Assembly: GCA_022561955.1 (NCBI GenBank)
Contig: JADFQF010000106.1
Span: forward strand, 1 to 6,025
DNA from: Chloroflexota bacterium
GTDB taxonomy: Bacteria > Chloroflexota > Dehalococcoidia > SAR202 > UBA11138
Reading direction: 5' to 3'
Length of the DNA: 6,025 nucleotides
The notes below the pieces were generated by a model, which saw nothing but the letters and a program-made list of their open reading frames with translations, ran no database searches and had not been told where the DNA came from. Below, in pieces: positions 1 through 5,468 of this stretch (the first letter of the stretch is position 1; each line of letters opens with the position of its first letter). The position numbers and the translations under genes are program-made.

Positions 1-473
1 CCGGTGCCGATGATAGTCATGTAGAAACCGATGGCGCGGCCTCGCTCCTTCTCCGGAAAGCCGCCGACGACCATCGCCATCGCGTTGGCCTGGATGGCGG
101 CGGCGCCGACGCCTTGAAGGGCCTTGGCGGCCAGCAGCATCGGCAGCACCCGCGAGGAGCCCGCCACTCCAGCGAGCGCCATGAAAAACACGAGGCCTGC
201 CAGGTACACCCTCTCGCGGCCCACTATGTCCGAAACGCGGCCCATCGGCAGCAGGAACGCGCTGGTGGTGAGCACGTACCCCAGGGTGATCCACTGCACG
301 GTCGGGATGTCCGCCCCGAAATGATCTGCGATACGCGGCATGGCGATGCCGACGCCGGACTGGTCCATCACCGTGACGATGAGCCCCGTCGCGACGGCGG
401 CGTACACCCACCACTTGTACCGGTGGCTGGCCGTAACCGTCTGCGACGGCCCTGTAGCTACGCTCAAACCCAA
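1..473 (-). CDS. DHA2-family MFS transporter, N-terminal part (runs off the left edge)
   Basis: This is the start of an inner-membrane major facilitator, most like the 14-helix DHA2 (EmrB/QacA) drug:H+ antiporters. The 157 visible residues include helix 1 (about 22-36) ending in the family's MDQSGVGIAMP motif (residues 36-46, Asp37 in the usual 'LD.tivN.alP' position). They also include the W61-x3-GYxLT-x6-P76 motif of helix 2, and a motif A loop GRVSDIVGRER (78-88, Asp82, Arg86). Helices 3 and 4 follow, and the sequence breaks off at TIIGTG, where motif C would begin. No ATG lies upstream of Met36 inside helix 1. The best start is TTG at 473-471, with GGAG at 484-481 seven bases ahead; a stop lies in frame further upstream, just before a GTG. 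The gene is divergent from ilvD. The substrate cannot be told from this half, and other DHA2 transporters (for example siderophore or amino-acid exporters) remain possible. Confidence 0.88.
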   Translation of the reverse strand, partial: MGLSVATGPSQTVTASHRYKWWVYAAVATGLIVTVMDQSGVGIAMPRIADHFGADIPTVQWITLGYVLTTSAFLLPMGRVSDIVGRERVYLAGLVFFMALAGVAGSSRVLPMLLAAKALQGVGAAAIQANAMAMVVGGFPEKERGRAIGFYMTIIGT

Positions 474-480
474 GCTGTTT

Positions 481-484
481 CTCC
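481..484 (-). promoter_or_regulatory. Ribosome binding site supporting a TTG start for the MFS gene
   Basis: On the minus strand GGAG is followed after seven bases by TTG at 473. A second, purine-rich AGGAGG lies further upstream, inside the flank of the palindromic repeat. This spacing favours TTG-473 over the next in-frame TTG at 467 and over the upstream in-frame GTG that lies directly after a stop. Confidence 0.5.
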
Positions 485-492
485 GTTCTTCC

Positions 493-524
493 TCCTCTCC
501 CTTAAGGGAGAGGATTGAGGGTGC
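493..524. repeat. Palindromic intergenic repeat, copy 1
   Basis: Bases 493-514 are a perfect 22-base palindrome centred on CCCTTAAGGG. It is followed by the tail ATTGAGGGTG, which is shared with copy 2. The unit resembles the CTCTCCCT-AGGGAGAG palindromes followed by a 'tgagggtg' tail that are scattered between genes in many GC-rich bacterial genomes. In RNA from either strand it could fold into a stem of up to about 9 bp. It lies directly upstream of the MFS ribosome binding site, so on that strand it is part of the mRNA leader. Confidence 0.75.
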
Positions 525-538
525 TGCGCACACTTAGT

Positions 539-564
539 GGGGCGGGGCGGGACATGCCTTTGGG
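539..564 (+). other. G-run cluster (possible G-quadruplex)
   Basis: Four G runs (539-542, 544-547, 549-551 and 562-564) are separated by loops of one, one and ten bases. This fits the G3+N1-12 pattern loosely, because the last loop is long. It lies between the two palindromic repeats. Whether it folds or matters is unknown. Confidence 0.3.
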
Positions 565-570
565 CCCCTC

Positions 571-606
571 TCCTCTCCCTCAGGGAGAGGATTGAGGTGA
601 GGGTGA
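571..606. repeat. Palindromic intergenic repeat, copy 2
   Basis: Bases 571-591 form a 10-bp inverted repeat around a single central C. The tail is ATTGAGGTGAGGGTG. The copy matches copy 1 across the palindrome and most of the tail, in the same orientation, about 78 bases away. The centre differs (CTCAGG against CTTAAGG) but stays symmetric, which suggests selection on pairing or a palindromic mobile unit. Confidence 0.75.
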
Positions 607-610
607 AACG

Positions 611-652
611 TATCCCTCCCTCTAGCCACTCCCACGAGGGGAGGGAGGATAT
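611..652. repeat. Imperfect inverted repeat next to the palindromic repeats
   Basis: TATCCCTCCCTC (611-622) and a G-rich arm ending GGGAGGGAGGATA (about 638-651) are complementary apart from a single-base bulge. They enclose roughly 16 bases. It may be a diverged third member of the same intergenic repeat region; it does not share the ATTGAGG tail. Confidence 0.4.
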
Positions 653-655
653 TAT

Positions 656-684
656 TTCATAGTGCGAGAGAATGATTCTGGCAA
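656..684 (-). promoter_or_regulatory. Candidate sigma-70-type promoter for the MFS gene
   Basis: On the minus strand TTGCCA (684-679, five of six matches to TTGACA) is followed after 17 bases by TATGAA (661-656, four of six matches to TATAAT). Transcription would start near 649 and read through both palindromic repeats before the TTG start, giving a leader of about 175 bases. This is pattern matching only. Confidence 0.3.
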
Positions 685-696
685 GAGCTTTCTCGC
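664..696 (+). promoter_or_regulatory. Stem-loop upstream of ilvD
   Basis: GCGAGAGA (664-671) can pair with TTTCTCGC (689-696), giving eight pairs including one G-U with a 17-base loop. A competing mini-hairpin, AGAAT-G-ATTCT (669-679), overlaps its left arm. No T-box or terminator U run follows, so a role as an ilvD leader is only a possibility. The remaining 697-741 shows no strong Shine-Dalgarno for ilvD. Confidence 0.25.
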
Positions 697-741
697 GGCG
701 TGATCGGCTTCAAGAATTCCGGAACGTAAACGAAAAGCCCC

Positions 742-2427
742 ATGGGACAGCGAAAAATATCCAACTTAAAACACCGGAGCCACGTGGTCGTTGACGGGCC
801 GGACAAGGCCGGTGCACGAGCATTTCTACGCGGCGTGGGCCTCGGCGACGAGGATATGGCCAGGCCGTTCATCGGCATAGCCGACCTGTCCAGCAACATT
901 ACGCCCTGCAACATGCACCTGCACAGGCTGGCCAAGAGGGCCGAAGAGGGCGTGCGAGAGGCCGGGGGCGTGCCATTCACGTTCGGAACCATCACCGTGA
1001 GCGACGGCGTATCGATGGGGCACGAGGGGATGAAGGCGTCCCTGGTCAGCAGAGAGGTCATCGCCGACTCCATCGAGACCGTCGCTTTCGCAGAGGCAAT
1101 GGACGCGCTCATCGTCGTTGGCGGCTGCGACAAGAACACCCCGGCCGCGTTGATGGCCATGGTCCGGCTAAACATACCCTCTGTCTACGTGTACGGTGGG
1201 TCCATCCAGATCGGGTCTTACAAGGGCAAACCCATGAACGTACAGGACGTCATGGAGGGCGTCGGAGCGTTTTACGGGGGTGCTCTGAGCCTGGATGACC
1301 TGGACGGCCTCGAACGCGCCGCATGCCCTGGCGAGGGCGCCTGTCCCGGCATGTTCACGGCGAACACGATGGCCACGGCGGCTGAGGCCATGGGCATGGC
1401 GCTCCCCGGCTCCGTCTCCATCCCCGCCAACGACCCAAGAAACCTGGACGCGGCGTTCAACGCGGGAAAGGCCGTCTACCGCTGTCTCGAGCTGGGGTTG
1501 AAGCCAAGAGACATCGTGACGCGGCAGGCACTGGAAAACGCAATCACGGCTGTGCTCGCCCTGGGCGGCTCCACCAACGCCGTGCTGCACCTTCTGGCTA
1601 TCGCCCACGAGGCCGAGGTCCCTCTGAATATCGACGACTTCGACGAGATGAGCCGTAGAACTCCGTACATTTCTGACCTGAAGCCGGGCGGCCGCTACGT
1701 CATGGCCGACCTCGACGCGATAGGCGGCGTGCCGATGGTGCTGAAGGAGCTTTTCGATGCCGGGCTGCTTCACGGCGAGACACAGACCGTGACCGGCCTG
1801 ACACTCGCGCAGAATCTAGCTTCGGTGAGCGCAAGACCCGACGGGGATGTCATACATCCCGTGAGTGCTCCACGAAGCGCCACGGGCGGCCTCGCGATTC
1901 TCAGGGGCAATCTCGCAACCGAGGGAGCGGTCATGAAGGTGTCGGCGACGGCACATCTCAAGCATCAGGGTCCCGCCAGGGTATTCTCCAGCGAACGCGA
2001 GGCCTTCAAGGCGGTCATCGAGGGCAACGTAGTCGCGGGCGACGTCGTGGTCATACGGTACGAAGGCCCCAGGGGCGGACCGGGCATGCAGGAGATGCTC
2101 TCGGTGACCTCCGCCATGGTGGGTCGGGGACTGGACGACAGCACGATGCTGATAACGGACGGCAGGTTTTCCGGGGCGACCAGAGGTCCTATGATAGGCC
2201 ACGTGGCCCCGGAGGCCGCAGTCGGAGGCCCCATCGCGCTCATAGAAGACGGCGACACCATCGAGATGGACGCCGAGAAGAGGCTGCTGGAGCTAAAGAT
2301 ATCCGAGGATGAGATGAAGGCGAGGCGCGCCCGTTGGATGCCGCCCAAGCCCAACTACGAGCGAGGCGTGCTCGCCAAGTATGCCAGGCTCGTCTCCTCC
2401 GCATCCGCAGGCGCGGTGACGACTTGA
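742..2427 (+). CDS. ilvD: Dihydroxy-acid dehydratase
   Basis: This cytoplasmic Fe-S enzyme dehydrates 2,3-dihydroxy-isovalerate and 2,3-dihydroxy-3-methylvalerate to the 2-keto acids that give valine, leucine and isoleucine. The 561 residues match the short form of the IlvD/Edd family. Cluster ligands are visible as Cys56 (NITPCNMH), Cys129 (GCDKN) and Cys201 (GACPGM). Asp88, Asp130 and Lys131 (the carbamylated lysine of the family) fit the magnesium site. The C-terminal domain has the signature [15 protein letters not shown], with Ser477 as the expected catalytic base, then [14 protein letters not shown]. All known key residues are present. The ITPCN and GCDKN contexts favour true DHAD over the sugar-acid dehydratases of the same superfamily. 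ATG-742 is the only plausible start: a stop lies in frame at 727-729, and GGAA at 721 is too distant to be a good ribosome site. No ilvB, ilvN or ilvC lies alongside. Confidence 0.96.
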   Translation: MGQRKISNLKHRSHVVVDGPDKAGARAFLRGVGLGDEDMARPFIGIADLSSNITPCNMHLHRLAKRAEEGVREAGGVPFTFGTITVSDGVSMGHEGMKASLVSREVIADSIETVAFAEAMDALIVVGGCDKNTPAALMAMVRLNIPSVYVYGGSIQIGSYKGKPMNVQDVMEGVGAFYGGALSLDDLDGLERAACPGEGACPGMFTANTMATAAEAMGMALPGSVSIPANDPRNLDAAFNAGKAVYRCLELGLKPRDIVTRQALENAITAVLALGGSTNAVLHLLAIAHEAEVPLNIDDFDEMSRRTPYISDLKPGGRYVMADLDAIGGVPMVLKELFDAGLLHGETQTVTGLTLAQNLASVSARPDGDVIHPVSAPRSATGGLAILRGNLATEGAVMKVSATAHLKHQGPARVFSSEREAFKAVIEGNVVAGDVVVIRYEGPRGGPGMQEMLSVTSAMVGRGLDDSTMLITDGRFSGATRGPMIGHVAPEAAVGGPIALIEDGDTIEMDAEKRLLELKISEDEMKARRARWMPPKPNYERGVLAKYARLVSSASAGAVTT

Positions 2428-2452
2428 CGGCGTCCGGAGCGACCGCTTTACT
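2424..2452 (+). promoter_or_regulatory. Candidate promoter for the enolase-superfamily gene
   Basis: TTGACG (2424-2429, overlapping the ilvD stop) is followed after 17 bases by TTTACT (2447-2452, four of six matches to TATAAT). It sits about 60 bases before the next start. An AT-rich CATATAAGG lies just downstream but has no spaced -35 partner. Co-transcription with ilvD across the 85-base gap is equally possible. Confidence 0.25.
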
Positions 2453-2512
2453 CATACGAAACATATAAGGTCCCAACATCGAATGCGAACCAGGAAGTGA
2501 GAAGCTAAAAAG

Positions 2513-3649
2513 ATGAAGATTGAATCAGTCCAGACGATACTCGCCGAGGACAAGTGGCTGCTGGTTAAGATCACGACCGATGACGGAATCGTAGGCATCG
2601 GCGAAGCCGGGCTGCACGGTGTGCCGGAGGCCGCGGAGGCGGCCATCAACACCTTTGCACGGTACCTGGTGGGCAAAGACCCTCTCCGGATCGAGCATCA
2701 CTTTCAGTACCTCTACCGCTTCTCCCATTTCAGAGGGGCGGCCATCATGGGCGCGCTGTCCGCCATAGACATCGCACTATGGGACATCTCCGGCAAGCAC
2801 TTCGAGGCGCCGGTTTACGTCCTCATGGGCGGCAAGGTCCGAGACAAGGCCCGCGTGTACATGCACGTGAACGGCGACACCGTAGAGGACCTCTACGCCA
2901 ACGCCAAGGCGGCGGTGGACGAGGGTTTCACGGCGCTGCGCTTCACGCCCTTCGTCGAGAACTCCCAAACGCAATACTACAACCAGCGGTACTCGGCCAT
3001 GATCGCCGAGGCGAGGCAACGCGTCGCGGCCGTTCGCGAAGCGGGGGGAAACGACATTGACGTTTGCGTGGAGATACACCGGAGGCTGACGATACCGGAG
3101 GCCATCGAGCTGGCGCGAGCCATCGAGGAGTTCAGGCCATTTTTCTTTGAAGACCCGACGACACCGGACAGCAACGAGTCCATGGGAGAGATCGCACGAA
3201 GCATCAATATCCCGATAGCCACCGGCGAGCGCATACACACGATCTGGGAGTTTCGCGAGCTGCTACAGCAAAAGGCCGCGCGATACATACGGCCCGACGT
3301 CTGCCTCGCAGGAGGCCTCACCCACTGCAAGAAGATAGCCGCCGTCGCTGAGTCGTTCAGTGTCGGAGTCATACCACACAATCCCCTTACGCCCATCAGC
3401 ACCGCAGCCTGCGTGCAGCTGGACGCTTGCATTCCCAACTTCGTCTTGCAAGAGTACACGGGAGAGGACAAGCCGCCCAAGAGCCTCATGGTGAAGAAGC
3501 CGCTCAAGCTCGAAAAGGGCTATCTGATAATACCGGAGGAGCCCGGCATCGGCGTCGAGATCAGCGACGAGTTTTTCGCCACGCACAAGTACACACCTCG
3601 ACCATTAAACACGCCGTTGAGGGAGGATGGGTCGGTCGCGGACCGTTAG
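2513..3649 (+). CDS. Enolase-superfamily sugar-acid dehydratase-like protein (mandelate racemase/galactonate dehydratase group)
   Basis: The 378 residues have the two-domain layout of the mandelate racemase/muconate lactonizing enzyme family. A capping domain (about 1-115, beginning MKIESVQT and including DGIVGIGEAG) is followed by a TIM barrel. Three acidic residues at barrel strand ends fit the Mg2+ site: Glu187 (VEIHRR), Glu213 (FFEDP) and Glu239 (TGER). His189 and His289 (PHNPLTPIST) are the likely general acid and base, and Glu314 (LQEY) is the usual late-barrel glutamate. There is no KxK pair on the second barrel strand; Arg143 (ALRFTPF) sits there, as in acid-sugar dehydratases such as GalD/DgoD and ManD. 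The first metal ligand is Glu rather than the common Asp. The reaction is therefore probably dehydration of an aldonate, substrate unknown. ATG-2513 begins the first strand as in relatives; the ribosome site is weak (AGGA at 2492). It follows ilvD by 85 bases. Confidence 0.88.
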   Translation: MKIESVQTILAEDKWLLVKITTDDGIVGIGEAGLHGVPEAAEAAINTFARYLVGKDPLRIEHHFQYLYRFSHFRGAAIMGALSAIDIALWDISGKHFEAPVYVLMGGKVRDKARVYMHVNGDTVEDLYANAKAAVDEGFTALRFTPFVENSQTQYYNQRYSAMIAEARQRVAAVREAGGNDIDVCVEIHRRLTIPEAIELARAIEEFRPFFFEDPTTPDSNESMGEIARSINIPIATGERIHTIWEFRELLQQKAARYIRPDVCLAGGLTHCKKIAAVAESFSVGVIPHNPLTPISTAACVQLDACIPNFVLQEYTGEDKPPKSLMVKKPLKLEKGYLIIPEEPGIGVEISDEFFATHKYTPRPLNTPLREDGSVADR

Positions 3650-3669
3650 CGCACATCTGACAGTGGCTC

Positions 3670-3731
3670 GCGCTCGTACTTGACGACGAGCGCCGTGTCG
3701 TGGAGTTCGACCCTCGCTCAACGACACGGCG
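3670..3731 (+). terminator. Two long perfect inverted repeats after the enolase-superfamily gene (possible terminator)
   Basis: GCGCTCGT (3670-3677) pairs perfectly with ACGAGCGC (3686-3693) around an 8-base loop. CGCCGTGTCGT (3691-3701) pairs perfectly over 11 bp with ACGACACGGCG (3721-3731) around a 19-base loop. The arms share bases 3691-3693, so both full stems cannot form together. If the first is trimmed to five pairs they sit side by side and could stack. No T run follows on either strand, so this is not a classic intrinsic terminator. A mRNA 3' end, factor-dependent termination or a protein-binding site are alternatives. Confidence 0.45.
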
Positions 3732-3761
3732 AATCGGCCCCTGGCCGCGGGCGTATGCCTC

Positions 3762-3790
3762 TTACCGACCGCGTGGAGAATTGCTAGAAT
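3762..3790 (+). promoter_or_regulatory. Candidate promoter for the ccmCDE cluster
   Basis: TAGAAT (3785-3790) matches five of six bases of the -10 consensus. Seventeen bases upstream lies a poor -35, TTACCG (3762-3767). Transcription would begin near 3797, about 23 bases before the ccmC ATG. The position just after the inverted repeats fits a new transcription unit. No good Shine-Dalgarno precedes ATG-3820. Confidence 0.3.
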
Positions 3791-3819
3791 TGCAAAAGAG
3801 CTTGTGATACATTGCACAT

Positions 3820-4566
3820 ATGGCAGCTAACTCCGACATTGCGTTTGCCCCAAACGAGATAGGGCCGGCCGATTCCAAGGCTTCGGCGCTTATTAGGAAC
3901 GGCCTGCTCGCCATTAGCGCCATCCTCATGGCGTTGACCCTCTACATGGTCTTCTTCTGGGTCCCAACTGAGTTCAACCTCGGCGTATCGCAGCGCATCT
4001 TCTACTTCCACGTGCCGCTGGGATGGCTCGGAATGCTATCGATCGTGATCGTGGCCATTGCCAGCTTGATGCACCTTGCCACGGGCTCCGAAAAGTGGGA
4101 CAGCCTGGCCTATTCGACAGCGGAGCTTGGGGTCGTCTTCGCCAGCCTGATCCTCGTAACGGGTGTGATATGGGCACGAGGCGACCTGGGCTGGTGGTGG
4201 ACCTGGGACGCGAAGCTCACGACCACGTTGATGCTCTGGTTCATCTACGTGGGTTACCTGATGGTCAGAGCGTACGCCCCTCAGGGCTCTCAGGGGGCCC
4301 GCTACGGCTCCATCGTGGCGCTGATAGGGGCCATCGACGCGCCCATAATCTACATGGCGACCATCTGGTGGCGCACCGCGCATCCGGAGCTGAACACGGG
4401 GCCGCTGGCCGAGGAGGGCGACGCTCTGGGATCAACGCGTATCTTCGTCACCCTGATGGTCTCACTGGTCACCTTTACGTTCCTATATATCTATCTGCTC
4501 GTGGAAAGATACTCCCTGCGAAGGACGGAATCGGCCCTGGATGATTTGCACAAGATTTCCACTTAA
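3820..4566 (+). CDS. ccmC: Heme exporter/heme-handling protein CcmC (cytochrome c maturation)
   Basis: CcmC is the inner-membrane protein of System I cytochrome c biogenesis that holds heme at the periplasmic face and passes it to CcmE. The 248 residues match the usual length. Six hydrophobic segments are visible (about 26-48, 60-85, 101-119, 133-152, 163-184 and 207-229). The tryptophan-rich WWD motif GDLGWWWTWDAKLT (121-134) lies between the third and fourth, with Lys132 where many relatives have Arg. The two heme-ligand histidines of the family are present: His64 (FYFHVP) and His188 (WWRTAHPE), close to positions 60 and 184 of the E. coli protein. The start at 3820 leaves a 25-residue soluble N-terminus. 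The 3' end overlaps the next gene by 26 bases, suggesting translational coupling. The other WWD proteins (CcmF, CcsA) are longer, which excludes them. Confidence 0.95.
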   Translation: MAANSDIAFAPNEIGPADSKASALIRNGLLAISAILMALTLYMVFFWVPTEFNLGVSQRIFYFHVPLGWLGMLSIVIVAIASLMHLATGSEKWDSLAYSTAELGVVFASLILVTGVIWARGDLGWWWTWDAKLTTTLMLWFIYVGYLMVRAYAPQGSQGARYGSIVALIGAIDAPIIYMATIWWRTAHPELNTGPLAEEGDALGSTRIFVTLMVSLVTFTFLYIYLLVERYSLRRTESALDDLHKIST

Positions 4567-4873
4567 AAAGATTATTCTCTCTGGACTGGTCCCGGTCGCC
4601 GTCTGGCTTGCGTTTCTGGCCAGTGAGACGGCAGTGTTTGCGTACAGCGGCATTACTGCGATGGCCGAACCGATAGCCGATGCTCTGGAACATACGCGCG
4701 GCGAGTCTGAATTGCCGTGGCTTTTCGCAGTGTATATAATTACATGGGCGGCATTTTTCGGGTACACCTTCGTCATGTCGCAACGACAGCGGGAGATGCG
4801 CCGGGAGATCGATATCCTGAGGCGCGTGATCACCGAACGCGAAAGTCGGGCAACATCGGGCGACCCCGAATGA
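4541..4873 (+). CDS. ccmD: CcmD-like heme exporter subunit with an added N-terminal hydrophobic segment
   Basis: CcmD is a small membrane protein that joins CcmC and CcmE and helps release heme-loaded CcmE from the CcmABCD complex. The C-terminal half fits the family: a segment ELPWLFAVYIITWAAFFGYT (about residues 56-75), then a charged, helical RQREMRREIDILRR tail. The gene lies between ccmC and ccmE, as expected. At 110 residues it is longer than the usual 45-70. The extra N-terminus has KK followed by a hydrophobic stretch, residues 11-34, ending AVFAY. This could be a second membrane helix or a signal peptide. Either gives the expected topology, with the middle outside and the charged tail in the cytoplasm. 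An internal ATG at 4661 (codon 41) would give a standard 70-residue CcmD but has no clear ribosome site. ATG-4541 overlaps ccmC by 26 bases. The stop forms ATGA with a following mini-ORF. Confidence 0.8.
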   Translation: MICTRFPLKKIILSGLVPVAVWLAFLASETAVFAYSGITAMAEPIADALEHTRGESELPWLFAVYIITWAAFFGYTFVMSQRQREMRREIDILRRVITERESRATSGDPE

Positions 4874-4899
4874 TGGATTCAGTGCGGCCCAGAGGATGA
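4870..4899 (+). other. Mini-ORF 1 in the ccmD-ccmE junction (possible coupling ORF)
   Basis: ATG-4870 overlaps the ccmD stop as ATGA and reads MMDSVRPRG to a TGA at 4897-4899. That stop in turn overlaps the start of mini-ORF 2. A nine-residue peptide is unlikely to have its own function; the frame could let terminating ribosomes restart. This rests only on the overlap pattern. Confidence 0.3.
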
Positions 4900-4916
4900 G
4901 GACCAGGGGTAGATGA
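4896..4916 (+). other. Mini-ORF 2 in the ccmD-ccmE junction (possible coupling ORF)
   Basis: ATG-4896 overlaps the previous stop as ATGA and reads MRTRGR to a TGA at 4914-4916. That stop overlaps the ATG of ccmE at 4913, again as ATGA. Together with mini-ORF 1 this bridges the 39 bases between ccmD and ccmE with no untranslated base. Confidence 0.3.
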
Positions 4917-5407
4917 GGTCAATGGATAACATTAGTTTAGACACTTCTTTGCCCGCGCTCCCGGAAGAGGACTCCGGCAAGGGACTCCTTTCGGGCAACG
5001 CAAAGATTATCATCGGAGCGATAGTGCTGATTGGCGCCCTGGGCTACTTTGCCTTCATGGCCTTTCAGAGCGCCACGGTCTACTACTACACGGTCAGCGA
5101 GATGATCGACGTGGGCGCCACGCCCGAAGGCAAACTCGTGAGGGTGAGCGGCAAGCTCGTGCCGGTGTCTTTCGAGCGAGCGGAAGAGTCCACCATCGCC
5201 AGCTTTACGCTGACCGACGGCGCCGAGACATTGGATGCCTTGCATAACGGCGTATTTCCAGACCTATTCTTCAACGAACACTCGGAGATTATCCTGGAAG
5301 GCAAATACGGCTCAGACGGCGTATTCGCCAGCCAGAACGTGATCGTGAAGTGCCCGTCAAAGTACATAGCGGTGGACGAAGAAGAGGAAGCCGGGCAGAA
5401 CAGCTAG
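4913..5407 (+). CDS. ccmE: Cytochrome c-type biogenesis heme chaperone CcmE, cysteine (CxxxY) variant
   Basis: CcmE is the membrane-anchored periplasmic chaperone that binds heme covalently and hands it to the cytochrome c heme lyase. The 164 residues show a 30-residue cytoplasmic N-terminus, one membrane anchor (about 32-50), and the OB-fold beta domain (about 57-152). Typical strands are visible: LVRVSGKLVP, SFTLTDGAETL, GVFPDLFFNEHSEIILEGK and DGVFASQNVIVKC. The heme-attachment motif is CPSKY (Cys147, Tyr151) in place of HxxxY; the Cys form is known from archaea, Desulfovibrio and others. A short acidic tail (DEEEEAGQNS) ends the protein. The start is uncertain between ATG-4913, which joins the ATGA relay and has AGGGG only three bases ahead, and ATG-4922 (codon 4), with AGGGG eleven bases or so upstream. 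ccmE is last in the cluster; no ccmF follows. Confidence 0.93.
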   Translation: MRSMDNISLDTSLPALPEEDSGKGLLSGNAKIIIGAIVLIGALGYFAFMAFQSATVYYYTVSEMIDVGATPEGKLVRVSGKLVPVSFERAEESTIASFTLTDGAETLDALHNGVFPDLFFNEHSEIILEGKYGSDGVFASQNVIVKCPSKYIAVDEEEEAGQNS

Positions 5408-5468
5408 CCGGCCGCACTCTCGAACCGCCGAAGCAGCCGTCTCAAATGTACGCCGCCGCAAACACCCG

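Noticed and set aside
672..794. Short plus-strand ORF starting MILARAF, a possible ilv leader peptide
   Set aside because: Only one Ile and one Leu occur early, there is no run of branched-chain codons and no terminator, and it runs on into ilvD out of frame.
1168..1773. Long minus-strand open frame opposite ilvD (201 codons)
   Set aside because: It is antisense to an intact, fully conserved ilvD, its translation is not recognisable, and such frames are expected from GC-rich codon bias.
742..2427. ilvD product as a sugar-acid dehydratase of the IlvD/Edd family, given the sugar-acid-like neighbour
   Set aside because: The ITPCNMH, GCDKN and GACPGM contexts and the 561-residue length fit dihydroxy-acid dehydratase better than xylonate, arabinonate or phosphogluconate dehydratases.
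2463..2470. ATATAAGG as the -10 box of a promoter before the enolase-superfamily gene
   Set aside because: The upstream TTTACT is 11 bases away and TTGACG 34 bases away, neither a workable spacing.
2777..3507. Minus-strand open frames opposite the enolase-superfamily gene
   Set aside because: They overlap a complete conserved gene, have low-complexity translations and no ribosome sites.
5408..5468. Bidirectional terminator between ccmE and the kinase gene
   Set aside because: No stem longer than a few pairs and no T run on either strand could be found in these 61 bases.
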